Assembly: GCA_018401955.1 (NCBI GenBank)
Contig: JAGYJT010000021.1
Location: 1 to 56,364 of the forward strand
From: Chitinophagales bacterium
GTDB lineage: Bacteria > Bacteroidota > Bacteroidia > Chitinophagales > CAIOSU01
DNA length: 56,364 nucleotides
Reading direction: 5' to 3'
Below the pieces are notes generated by a model, which did not search any database, was not told where the DNA came from, and saw nothing but the letters and a program-made list of their open reading frames with translations. Positions 42,696-52,258 of the stretch are shown here, piece after piece (the first letter of the stretch is position 1; every line of letters begins with the position of its first letter). The position numbers were made by a program, and so were the translations under genes.

Positions 42696-42905
42696 TAAGT
42701 CCCTCTCCCCCTGGGAGAGGCTAGGTGAGGGTTTTTACATAACACCGTAAATAATTTGCTGGGGTTTTAAGCAATTAGTGTTGCGTTATTATCCATCTGC
42801 AGGTACCTGCTTTGTGCTTGGTGTTACGTGCCCTCACCCCAACCCTCTCCCAGGGGGAGCGGGAGCTTTAACACCTCGCCTTCGGCTCGATATTACAGTT
42901 TCGAT
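42696..42905. repeat. Palindromic repeat family A, locus 2 (two back-to-back units)
   Basis: A reverse unit at about 42696-42744 (GTCCCTCTCCCCCTGGGAGA, GGCTAGGTGAGGG) and a forward unit at about 42820-42905 (GTGCCCTCACCCCAACCCTC, TCCCAGGGGGAGCGGGAG, CCTCGCCTTCGGCTCG). Both match locus 1 at 14583-14757, but the order of the two units is reversed. Confidence 0.8.
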
Positions 42906-42978
42906 TATGGTATTTATCGGTTTCGATACTGGCGATGCTCTTAATTTGCAATTTGCGAATCGCGATTTTAAATAACCC

Positions 42979-44283
42979 TTATATCCGCCTAATGTTAGCA
43001 CCCAAAGCATTTAACCTACCATCAATGTTTTGGTAGCCGCGGTCTATTTGGTTTACGTTGTGGATGCGGCTGGTGCCGTTGGCTGATAGGGCTGCAATCA
43101 ATAGCGCTACACCGGCACGGATGTCGGGAGAGCTCATGCTGATGCCACGCAACGGATAAGCCTTATCGATGCCCACTACCGAAGCACGGTGCGGGTCGCA
43201 TAGTATGATTTGGGCACCCATGTCAATCAGCTTATCTACAAAAAACAAACGGCTTTCAAACATCTTTTGGTGTATCAATACCGTGCCTTTGGCTTGGGTG
43301 GCTACAACTAGCACAATGCTCAATAAGTCGGGCGTAAAGCCCGGCCAAGGTGCATCGGCAATGGTCATAATGCTGCCATCAATAAAGGTCTGTATTTCGT
43401 AGTGGTCTTGTTCGTGTACCACAATATCATCACCTACAATATCAAAGTTGATACCCAAGCGACGGAATGTGTCAGGGATGATGCCTAAGTGCTCAACACC
43501 CACGTTTTTGATGGTAATGTTGGAGCCCGTCATGGCAGCAAGGCCAATAAAGCTGCCAATCTCAATCATATCGGGCAATAGGCGGTGGGTAGTACCCCCC
43601 AGCGAGTCAACGCCTTCAATAACCAATAAGTTAGAGCCGATGCCTTCAATTTTGGCACCCATGCGTACCAGCATGTTGCACAGCTGCTGCAAGTAGGGCT
43701 CACAAGCGGCATTAAAAATGGTGGTTTTGCCCTTGGCCAGCACGGCCCCCATTACAATGTTGGCAGTACCGGTTACTGATGCCTCGTCAAGTAGCATGTA
43801 CGTGCCCGTAAGGCTACTGGCATCCACATGGTACATGTAGGTTTCGGCATCGTAGTTAAATTTGGCGCCCAGTTTCTCGAAACCGATAAAGTGGGTATCC
43901 AACCTACGGCGGCCAATTTTGTCGCCACCGGGGCGGGGTATGTGCGCTTCTCTAAAACGCGCCAGCATAGGGCCCACTATCATGATAGAGCCACGCAAGC
44001 TAGCCGCCTTTTTGCGGAAAGCAGGGCTCATCATTACATCTGGGGTAACGTTTTTGGCTTGGAAGGTGTAAGTACCTGCCGACTCGCGGGTAATGGCCAC
44101 GCCCATATCGCCAAGGATATCGATAAGGTGGTTTACATCCACAATATCCGGAATGTTGGAAATGGTAACCTTTTCTGGGGTGAGCAATACGGCGCACAGT
44201 ATTTGTAGCGCTTCGTTTTTGGCTCCTTGCGGGGTAATTTCGCCGTGCAGCTTTTGTCCCCCTACAACCTCAAAAGTATCCAT
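42979..44283 (-). CDS. murA: UDP-N-acetylglucosamine 1-carboxyvinyltransferase MurA, Asp-type active site
   Basis: 434 residues, the usual length. FEVVGGQKLHGEITPQGAKN (Lys of the KN motif), LRGSIMIVGPMLARF, and TANIVMGAVLAKGKTTIFNA are family motifs, and EPYLQQLCNMLVRMGAKI and SSPDIRAGVALLIAALSANG are in the second half. The catalytic loop reads RPGGDKIGRRRLDTHF: the position of the E. coli Cys115 is Asp121. Enzymes with Asp are active but not alkylated by fosfomycin. It catalyses the first committed step of peptidoglycan synthesis from PEP and UDP-GlcNAc. DUF4290 lies 6 bases upstream on the same strand. Confidence 0.95.
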   Translation of the reverse strand: MDTFEVVGGQKLHGEITPQGAKNEALQILCAVLLTPEKVTISNIPDIVDVNHLIDILGDMGVAITRESAGTYTFQAKNVTPDVMMSPAFRKKAASLRGSIMIVGPMLARFREAHIPRPGGDKIGRRRLDTHFIGFEKLGAKFNYDAETYMYHVDASSLTGTYMLLDEASVTGTANIVMGAVLAKGKTTIFNAACEPYLQQLCNMLVRMGAKIEGIGSNLLVIEGVDSLGGTTHRLLPDMIEIGSFIGLAAMTGSNITIKNVGVEHLGIIPDTFRRLGINFDIVGDDIVVHEQDHYEIQTFIDGSIMTIADAPWPGFTPDLLSIVLVVATQAKGTVLIHQKMFESRLFFVDKLIDMGAQIILCDPHRASVVGIDKAYPLRGISMSSPDIRAGVALLIAALSANGTSRIHNVNQIDRGYQNIDGRLNALGANIRRI

Positions 44284-44289
44284 GTATCC

Positions 44290-44949
44290 TTATTTTTTAT
44301 GGCGTGGTTTAAAGTTCTTGTTGCGCTGCTGTCCGCCTTTTGAGCGACGCTTGCCGCCACCGCCGCTGCGGTCGTTGTCGCGTTGGTGTGCGGGGCCACG
44401 TTTTTCTTTGGCCAGCAAGTCTAGGTTCGAGTCTTCGGTAAGTTTCAACACACCGCTGCTCATGCGCTCTAGGTCGCCAATTATCACATGGTTGTTTACC
44501 GTTTCGTTGTTCCAGTTAGTGTGCACTAGTTTCATGTAGTTGCCAATTACTTCGGCAAACTCTTGGCGCTTTTGCTCGTCGTCCATCTCCAGCGCTTTTT
44601 TGATGAGCGTTTCGATGTTTTTGCCGTAGTGGCGGTGCCTAAACTCGCTTTGCGGGTATGGTATACGCTTGGGTTTGGCGAAAATGACATCCCTATCAGG
44701 CACCGGGTATGGCGAGTCAACCTGTAGTTTAAAGTCTGACATGATGATGATATGATCCCACAGCTTATGGCGGAAATCTTCCACGTTTTTCAAATGTGGG
44801 TTTAGCTGGCCCATTAGTTCTATTACTATTTTGGCCTGCTCGTTGCGTTTCTTGTCGTCTTCAATTGAGAGGAGGTATTCCACCATCCGTTGCACGTTGC
44901 GGCCATACTCGGTCATCTCTAACCTGCCGCGCTCGGTATTATAATTCAT
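44290..44949 (-). CDS. DUF4290 family protein
   Basis: 219 residues. MTEYGRNVQRMVEYLLSIED, NEQAKIVIELMGQLNPHLKN and DFRHKLWDHIIIMSDFKLQV are the DUF4290 signature, with YGKNIETLIKKALEMDDEQK and FAEVIGNYMKLVHTNWNNET in the second half. The tail is basic and Gly/Arg/Lys-rich and likely disordered. Function unknown. It is encoded 6 bases upstream of murA in one transcript, an arrangement common in Bacteroidota, so it probably relates to envelope synthesis. Confidence 0.88.
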   Translation of the reverse strand: MNYNTERGRLEMTEYGRNVQRMVEYLLSIEDDKKRNEQAKIVIELMGQLNPHLKNVEDFRHKLWDHIIIMSDFKLQVDSPYPVPDRDVIFAKPKRIPYPQSEFRHRHYGKNIETLIKKALEMDDEQKRQEFAEVIGNYMKLVHTNWNNETVNNHVIIGDLERMSSGVLKLTEDSNLDLLAKEKRGPAHQRDNDRSGGGGKRRSKGGQQRNKNFKPRHKK

Positions 44950-45053
44950 GAAGTTGTTTTACTGTATGTACAAAGGTAGCGAATTTTATAATGAGTGGCT
45001 AATGGTGGCATTAGCGCCTAGGAAAGCACTTATTATTATTCTGCTCTTTGTTT

Positions 45054-47970
45054 TTAACGCTGCTCTACTACCAATTTGCCATTGCCAATAGTTTCGTTGC
45101 CCTGCATGAGGGTATAAAAATACATGCCCGTTTCCAGGGTTTGCACGTCAACAAGGTGCGGACCTTGGCCAGCAAAGGCGTTCTGCGCTACCTGTTTGCC
45201 CGCCAAATCGAATATGGCAATGGATAGCTCGCCTTCAACGGGCTGTAAAAGCTCAATATAAAACTGGCCAGTGTTGGGGTTAGGGTAAAGTTTTAAGGCA
45301 TCCAACTTACCCGATAGCTCCTCTATGCTCACCGAAGTTTCCAGCTCGGTTTTATAATCTTCCACCACGGTATTGATGGTGTAATTGGTTATGATGGGCT
45401 CATTGAAATCAAAATAAATACCGGCTCTGTTCAGTATGATTGTGCCGGGTGTGTTGTTGTCCTTTTGATTAATTGTAAAACTCACCAGCCCATGGCTCAG
45501 GGGTTCGTTTACGTTGCTATCAGGCAATAAGATGTTATCGAAGGTCCATACCAACACATTACTGTCTATTATCTCGAAAGTATAGTTGTGGGTTGCACCC
45601 GTAAGCAATAAGCTAGTTATATCAAGGTATTGTGGCAGCGTATCTTTAAGCACCACGGTATAGGCAGTATCGGTGCCCGTGTTTTGAAATTGGATGGTGT
45701 ACTCTAACTGTTGCGTTGCGTTTATAAATCCATCAGCGCCAACGCCCAGCGGTTCAGTAATTTTGGCGTTAGGGTCGTATGCGCCCCTATTTGGCTTACA
45801 TAAAATATCTATAAACTCGTTTTCATCATCCTGCGGGAAATTCATAAGAAAACCAATGCTAAAATCACCATTATCATCTTTACCGCACCCTTCGAGTGCC
45901 CGCAACGGAGCACTTGAACCGGGGTGCCCCATGCTTTGGGGTACGGTTAAAGTATAGGTGCTGCCATTGCCTGGCAATAATATCTCTATTGATTCGCCAG
46001 CATTAAGCTGGAAAGTAGTTTGCGCGACAATGGTGGTGTTCTCAATAAGCGTATAGCTTGAAGGGCTTGACATATTGCCTGTGCCGACATTGGTAATGGT
46101 AAATTTAATCGAATCACTCTCTTGGCATTGAGATACTAAGGTTAAAGATGAGAAATCCCAAGTAGGTTCAACGGGCTCGCAAATGGAGTCGGGGTATATA
46201 TGTGCCTCTACGCAATGCGCTTGGCCTATTACAGTGCTATCGCAATTAACGGTTGCAGTAACTACAAAAGAGCCACAAGCCCCAACGGCAATATTACCCA
46301 AATCAAATGTATATGTTTCACCACTTACCGATGTCCAAGGCAAAGTACTTTGGCTTACCTCAAGAAACTGATCGAAAGTAACCTCCACATAAGCGTTATC
46401 AGCGGTTACGGTGCCTAGGTTACAGTAGCTTACAGTAAACTGGTTGTCAGCAAAACAGCGGCGTAACCTAAAGTTGCTAACACTAACGTTTAACCTTGGG
46501 CAATTAATAGTTGGCTGTGCAAACAAGTCTACTGTGGTTGTATCGTAAAATAGCAGGTTAACAGTAGTATCAAGGGGTTGACAGGCTGTGCGCTGCCAAT
46601 AAGGGCCTGGGCTTTGCCAAGTTATTACTGCTGGCCCTAGTTCGTATGCTGTAATCTTGTATTTACCTTGATTATTGGTGTAGCCATAATAATGGTTGCC
46701 GGTGCTAGAGGTGAGCTTAACTGTTTTGTTGCGCATTGCATCTTCGCCCGTGTCTTGCGCGCAGTTTCCGTTTAAGTCGTTTACAATGCTGCCCGTTACA
46801 GAGGTGTTACGGATGTTGCCCAATGAGTCGGTTTTAACCAATACACCATTATAAACACCCCAACGCCCCGCTATGGCAAAGCCTTTGTCGGCCGTTTGTA
46901 TAACACTCCTGCCTTGGTTCGATGTTCCAGGAATGGAATCACCATAAACTCTAGACCAAATGGTATCCAACCGTTCATCAAGACGTAAAAGCCACAAACG
47001 ATTGATACCATTAACACTTTTTGCTCCTGTTATACTATAACTGCTGTCCGCATTTAATATAATATCTCTATAAATCCGTTGCCCGGGCTGGGCATCGCTA
47101 TAGGTTACGTTATTAATAGAGTCTCCTTGGGCATTAAGTACCAGTATGCTAGGCATGCCAGATGGTGGTTGCCTTATTATTAAAAAATTATTGTCGGGTG
47201 TTTCAACCGATTTTACAAGGGCTCCAATAAAAAAGTTACGGTAGGTTTTGTACCATTGTAGGCTGCCATTTGCGTCTAGCTTAAGGGCAAAACACTTTGC
47301 AGTAAAACCAAAAGTATCAATTATACCGGTTATAAAGTATCCGCCATCCTTAGCTAGTACAATATCAAGTGCCGTTTCTGATTGAGAGCTGCTGTGTACA
47401 TAATCCCACAGTTTAAAGCCTTGGGCATCCGTTCTTAAAACGTACAAGTTTCTTGAGGTGCCAAAACTTACGGCACCCACGGCCATAAGGCCGCTATCAG
47501 GTAATTGTTGTACACTCCTTCCATCAATGGGTGTGCCATTACCAGTGTACACCCTGCTCCACAAAGAGTCTCCGGCACTGTTATATTTGGTAAAAAATAA
47601 ATTGTCTAAAACTGCTATGTTTGAATTGCTTTTGGTTCCAATAACTGCAAATCCACCATCATAAGTAGCTGTAACGCCAAAACTTCTTTCAGATGGCCCT
47701 GCAGTTTGTATTTGCCTTATCTCTTGACCCGTTGGAGTGTAAATGGTGACAATTATCTCTTCTGTAATTTGAGGTGCCAGTAGAAGCGGGATTCTTTAAA
47801 ACCGGTACATACACAATTGCCGTTGGTTAACACAGCAACATCAGTATAGATTGACCAGATTGGGCTAGAGTAATCCACACGGATAAACTCTTGGGCACTA
47901 AGCTTTGTGGGCAAAACCAGAGTATACTAACTGAGCAAAACAACTGATGAAGTAGCTGGCGCATCTTCAT
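45054..47970 (-). CDS. Large T9SS cargo protein with two apparent frameshifts at the 5' end
   Basis: The uninterrupted part (about 836 codons to 47564) consists of propeller-like blades (DAQGFKLWDYVHSSS, DANGSLQWYKTYRN, DERLDTIWSRVYGDS), a carboxypeptidase-regulatory-like and DUF11/adhesin-like middle (TGTDTAYTVVLKDTLPQYLD), and a type A sorting domain at the C-terminus (LYPNPNTGQFYIELL, LETGMYFYTL, NGKLVVEQR). The same protein continues upstream in other frames: AVIGTKSNSNIAVLDN, then WSIYTDVAVLTNGNCVC, then a signal peptide (MKMRQLLHQLFCSVSILWFC) at ATG 47970. Shifts fall near 47,760 and 47,900. These look like sequence errors; the protein is a surface-secreted repeat protein. Confidence 0.75.
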
Positions 47971-48116
47971 AACATCCTTTTGAGCATTACATTATACTCA
48001 TAAAGATGCAAAAAAAATCGAATAGGATGTATGTTTTTAGCATGCACATCACTATTGGCAACAAAAAATTAACCAAACACTGTATTCAAGGTGCTTATAC
48101 ATCCAATATCCAGCCT

Positions 48117-49148
48117 TAATCAAGGGGTCCCAGCCTTGGGCAATTATGGGGTACGTTGCCGCCTTTGGTGGTAGGGTTACGCCTTCTTTCTTTTCGGCAA
48201 TGGCAATTACCGATACGTTCCCTCGTTGCTGACTTGGTAATATCTGGCTTCTTTAACCGTGAACAACAGCTCATAGTCTTCGCCGCCGTTAGTGCCTGGG
48301 TAATACAGGGTCTATGTTGAATTTGATCGTAGAGTTGTGAAGCCTCTTCTTCAATAGACCTTGGTCTTCGTATATCTGGCTACGGCGATTGGGTACAGAT
48401 GTGCAATATCTAAGACGTCAAACCATCCGAAATATCAATCATCGAAGTAGGCTTAATGCCATGCTCTTTCAATACATCTCTATCCCTCATACGAGCCTCG
48501 GGTTTCCAGTTGGCGTCCAATAATGTGTCGGCTGGTCTTCTAGGTCGGGCTGCATCAGGGTGTTCTAAGGTGAAATCTGCTTCTCGCGCTCAATATCTGT
48601 AGGCCCAGTATGCCCCGCCCAAATCGCCACTTATGCATATGGCATCCACTCGGGTTTGGCACCGTTGCGGTACACCAAGTCATAGCCTTTCCGCGGCCAC
48701 GCCAACGCGGTTACGCTTATTACAAGCCCCGAGGGAGGGTGGTATCGCCCCCACCAAATCAACGCCATATTTATCGCATGCTAGTTTAATCCCGGCATAA
48801 ATCTCCTCAATGGCTTCCACTGAAAATCGGTTGCTAATGGCCAACGAAACCGTTACCTGTAGGTGTGGCGTTCATGGCATATATATCGCTTAGGTTAACC
48901 ACTATGGCTTTGTAGCCAAGGTGCTTTAGGGGTGAAGTGTACATCAGAGTCGGAAGTGGATGCCTTCCGGCCAACATATCAGTAGTGATAACGGTGTGCT
49001 TGCCTTGGTGGTTTACCACGGCGGCATCATCGCCCACGCCTTTATGCTGCTTTCTTGGTTGAGCTTAATGCTATTGGTAAGCAGCCTAATCAAGCCAAAT
49101 TCATGAGGCGCCTATCTCTGTTCTTTTCTCGTTTTCTGGAGCTTTCAT
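48117..49148 (-). pseudogene. thiL: Thiamine-monophosphate kinase thiL, interrupted by many indels
   Basis: The full ThiL order can be followed by changing frame: ENEKRTEIG, HEFGLIRLLTNSIKLNQESS, GVGDDAAVVNHQGKHTVITT, SPLKHLGYKAIVVNLSDIYA, SNRFSVEAIEEIYAGIKLAC, DKYGVDLVG, KGYDLVYRNGAKP, ISGDLGGAYW, KEHGIKPTSMIDISDG, GGEDYELLFTVKEA and an end near WDPLD. At least eight single-base insertions or deletions break it. The protein order and content are normal, so the gene is probably intact in the organism. ThiL phosphorylates thiamine monophosphate to the diphosphate. The start is the ATG at 49146-49148. Confidence 0.8.
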
Positions 49149-49369
49149 GCTGCAAAGATACGGGGATAGTAGCAAGTATGCATACAACATTTGTCACCCC
49201 GACATTTTGGAGGGGCCTTCCAACGGCAATGAAGAGATATTGGATTAGCCGTTATTTACAAAATGCATTTACCTCATATCGTATACCTAAATGTTCAAAA
49301 CTGTACAATGGTGCTAAGAAGACCCTCCTGCGTGGGGTGACAAATATTACGCGCCTGCAATCCGGTTTG

Positions 49370-49903
49370 CAATTGCCTGCCCAGTACCTTTGCCCACGTG
49401 AAGATTTCCCGACTGCAACTGTTTTATTAAGCCTGCTTACCTTGGTTGGTATGGGTGGCATTGGCCTGCTGTATGGTGTTTGCCCATGGTGCCTCCATAC
49501 CCGATATGATGACCAGTGGCTTGCCTATTACCCAACAGCTGCTACGGGAAGCGGTTTTGGTATTGCTACGGCGGGTGCTGAGCATTGCATATCCGTACGG
49601 GTGGTTTAAAGAGAGCAAGAGCTTTTTCAGCAGTTTATTGACCTTAACTACCTTGGCCGAAATGCTGTTTTATTCTTTTGCGCCGGGGTGGAGCGAAACT
49701 GCTGTTTCGTGGCGGTTGCAGCCGTGGCTGGGTATATGGGTTACGGCCATCATCTTCTCGCTTTGCACGGCTACCTTAGCCTTACCGACATTACCACCAC
49801 TATTTACGGGCTTTCGATGGTACTGGTAAGTGCGGGCTTCGGCTATTTGATGGTTGAGGTGGGCATCTTCTCATCTGGGCGGCGCACTTTTGGTTTGATG
49901 TAA
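49370..49903 (+). pseudogene. Membrane protein of unknown family, frameshifted
   Basis: Hydrophobic readings in two or three frames join to one protein: SIPDMMTSGLPITQQLLREA, VLVLLRRVLSIAYPYGWFKE, SKSFFSSLLTLTTLAEMLFY, LQPWLGIWVTAIIFSLCTAT, then, after a shift near 49,775, SLTDITTTIYGLSMVLVSAG and FGYLMVEVGIFSSGRRTFGL. Four to six membrane helices are expected. The N-terminus is unclear. I do not recognise the family. The breaks match the indel-rich zone 47.75-51.85 kb. Confidence 0.4.
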
Positions 49904-50009
49904 TGATGTTTGTTTACATCAAATGGGGGCATAAATCAAAGTTTGTGGCGTGAGGGGTGGGATTTGCCCCACAGTTGCTCCTAAATGCTTAGTAATAATT
50001 TGAGTTTAG

Positions 50010-50085
50010 TCCTCATCCCGACCAACCCTCACCCAACCTCTCCTCCATTCGACAAGCTCAGGACAGGCTCTGGGAGAGGGGCTTC
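50010..50085. repeat. Palindromic repeat family A with a nested second repeat
   Basis: CCAACCCTCACCCAACCTCT then CCTCCATTCGACAAGCTCAG, GACAGGCTCTGGGAGAGGGG. A family A unit whose hairpin loop is replaced by TTCGACAAGCTCAGGACAGG, a word known as an abundant intergenic repeat in other Bacteroidota. Confidence 0.7.
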
Positions 50086-50127
50086 ACCAGACTTCGATTA
50101 TGAGATTGGGTAATATTAGCTCTTTTC

Positions 50128-50605
50128 TTAGGTTTTAATCAACCTGTTAAGTGTATACGTGCGGCCTGATAACGTTAATAATAGCCACCAATGGTTGTAA
50201 ACGCCCACACATAGTGCCAGGTCGTAGTTGTAAAACTCAATACCAAATACTTGTGGGAAAGCAACAATCAAGTCAGTAGTACCAGCAATATTGAATATAA
50301 GGCCAGCGGAGTGCTTAAGCTCCACTTGTTCCATAAAGCAATGGCGGTAATGATGGCTAGTATGGCGGTGCTATAATCCACAAACCAACGGTTAGGGCAA
50401 AGTCATCAGGGAAATCATCATATACTTGGGTATCTACCGCCAAACACCATTCCTAAATAGCGCAGGCCATGGATGAGCACCATTGGCACCAGCGCATCGT
50501 AGATAGAAAGGTTGGTAACCGTGGAAACGCATACCACTTAAAAGCAAGAACAAAAACGATTAACCCAGCAGTGGCCTGCATGTTGAGTATGATAAAATTG
50601 TTCAT
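50128..50605 (-). pseudogene. Four-helix membrane protein, frameshifted
   Basis: Start ATG at 50605 (MNNFIILNMQATAGLIVFVL). After shifts it reads IYDALVPMVLIHGLRYLGMV, DDFPDDFALTVGLW and FNIAGTTDLIVAFPQVFGIE, ending WWLLLTLSGRTYTLNRLIKT. The motif HGLRYLGMVF and the spacing of four helices recall an unnamed small membrane protein family. At least three indels interrupt it. It may be the downstream end of the sigma-dependent operon, but that is inference. Confidence 0.45.
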
Positions 50606-50639
50606 AAGTTATTGGGTATAATTGGGTGATGAGGGTTAT

Positions 50640-51235
50640 TCGCGCCCTGCAGGAAATATTGTAAATAAGCTATCATAGGTAGATAGGTAAAAACACTAGT
50701 GATAGCATAGTGGAGTTAATGGCGCCATCAAATTCGGGTATATTAAACCACTGGCGGAATGAGACCGTAGCGATAAACAATAGAAAGCCTATACCAGGCT
50801 ACAAAATAGACCTGCTATTTGCAGCCTGTTTTTTGGTGCTGGGGTTTATACTTTTAGCATCCACCATAAAGTAATACCCCTGGTTATAGCTATAAATACC
50901 ACTTCAATAAATATGGCTAGATATACATTAGAGTAGTATAAAGCTAAACCTACTTCATGTGTATCGGCTCAAACACGTGATGGGGGTAGCCCGATACCAA
51001 GTCGAGTAGGTAATGACCCAATACTAATAGGGCACCCCGCTATTGCAATGCCGTTCTGCTTAAACAATACCCTACCTACTAAAAGGTAAGAGCCATCTGC
51101 CAGTTGGGGCAACAAGTCGTGGCTATAAACCATGTCCACTGCAATACCCTTAAAGGGTAACGTTAAGAAGTCTGCCGGGACGAGTAGGTTCCAAACCTAT
51201 ATAGTGAAAACTCAACCACAGTAAATCTTGCAGTT
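50640..51235 (-). pseudogene. Membrane protein with HxxxD..PHH-type motif, frameshifted
   Basis: Readings in successive frames give LLWLSFHYIGLEPTRP, GIAVDMVYSHDLLPQLADGS, YLLVGRVLFKQNGIAIAG, VLGHYLLDLVSGYPHHVFEP and HEVGLALYYSNVYLAIFIEV. The His/Asp pattern SH...GHYLLDLVSGYPHH resembles membrane proteins annotated as metal-dependent-hydrolase-like, whose activity is unproven. Both ends are blurred by indels, so the limits are approximate. Confidence 0.4.
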
Positions 51236-51329
51236 GAAGCAACCAAGGAAAACAACGCCCCTTAATTGGGGTACATTCTTAATGAGGGCGGTGGTAAGTG
51301 TCCAGCTAACGCCTCTACAGTCTTTATTT

Positions 51330-51772
51330 GTGGGTGACGCTTTAAATGCCAACAAAGCAAATACACCCGAAGCTATAGCCACCGCCACGCACCAGTGCAT
51401 AATGATTCCAACCATTTGGTTGCTGGTGGTGCGGCATCATACTTTATGGCCATAAAATCTAAGTTCATGGGCAAGTGGTACACCGAAGTTTGAATGATGG
51501 TAAGCGTAATGCCGATAAAGGCATACGGCCAATACTTCTTACTTTGAAGCCTTTTTCTGATTTTAAATACAACCAAAGGCCGCCCAACCAAGTTGGTAAA
51601 AGGGTAAGGGCGGTTGGCGGAAGCGAATGACGGAAAATCGATGGCAAAGCTTTCCATAAAGGCAATAGGGTCAACGATAACCAATGGATGCCGTAGCTTA
51701 ACCTATATTGATCATGTTGCCCGCAAAGCGCCCAATAGCAATAATGGTGATGATTGGAATGATGCGTTTCAT
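51330..51772 (-). pseudogene. DUF1772 (anthrone-oxygenase-like) membrane protein 2, frameshifted
   Basis: Start ATG at 51772 (MKRIIPIITIIAIGRFAGNM). After shifts it reads DPIAFMESFAIDFPSFASAN, SKKYWPYAFIGITLTIIQTS, VYHLPMNLDFMAIKYDA and MHWCVAVAIASGVFALLAFK. It is a paralog of the next gene upstream (51769-52254): both have the N-x-L-x-F-M after VYHLP and a W...HW element, as in DUF1772. Three or more indels are needed to join it. Its start lies about 23 bases after the true stop of its paralog, so they are co-transcribed. Confidence 0.55.
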
Positions 51773-52254
51773 GATTTGCTTTTAGTTGGTCGGTTTATTT
51801 GATGGTTGTAAGGCGAAATGCTTTGATGGCATATAGTGCAGCTGCAAAACACGGCAGCGCTGCGCACCCAATGCAATATGAGCCATATATTGAGCCTGCT
51901 GGCAGCCTCTTCAGCCGTATATTCCAAGCCCATAAAACCCAAGTTGGTGGGCAAGTGGTACACATTGGTTATCATAAATGCAGTAATCATACCTGCCATG
52001 GCATATAGCCAAGGTTTTCGTATTTCCTTTTGCTGCTTGTGTATTACCACCAACCAAATGGTTGAGATTAATGCCGGCAACAACATCATTACGGTAGGTA
52101 AAATAAAGTATGGAAACTCCGCACCAAAAACCTCCATAAACTTTATGGGTTCAAGCGTTTTCCAGAAAATTCCAAAGCCTAGTCCCATGGCTAGCAAAAT
52201 GCCAAACGAACCACTTGTGGTTAGTACGGCTATGGTAGGCAAATGCTTTTTCAT
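51769..52254 (-). CDS. DUF1772 (anthrone-oxygenase-like) membrane protein 1
   Basis: 161 codons as read. Four membrane helices. FMEVFGAEFPYFILPTVMML, YAMAGMITAFMITNVYHLPT, NLGFMGLEYTAEEAASRLNI and WLILHWVRS fit DUF1772, a family that includes anthrone oxygenases and many unknowns. The last 25 residues (CSCTICHQSISPYNHQINRP) look wrong; one base shift near 51,840 would give AAALYAIKAFRLTTIK and a stop at 51795, which matches its paralog. It follows the SDR gene by 4 bases and is the fourth cistron of the operon that begins at 53848. Confidence 0.6.
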   Translation of the reverse strand: MKKHLPTIAVLTTSGSFGILLAMGLGFGIFWKTLEPIKFMEVFGAEFPYFILPTVMMLLPALISTIWLVVIHKQQKEIRKPWLYAMAGMITAFMITNVYHLPTNLGFMGLEYTAEEAASRLNIWLILHWVRSAAVFCSCTICHQSISPYNHQINRPTKSKS

Positions 52255-52258
52255 AGTA

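Noticed and set aside
47750..51850. Interpretation as a degraded mobile island
   Set aside because: The broken genes are housekeeping (thiL) or belong to the adjacent operon, with no mobile-element genes and with single-base indels only.
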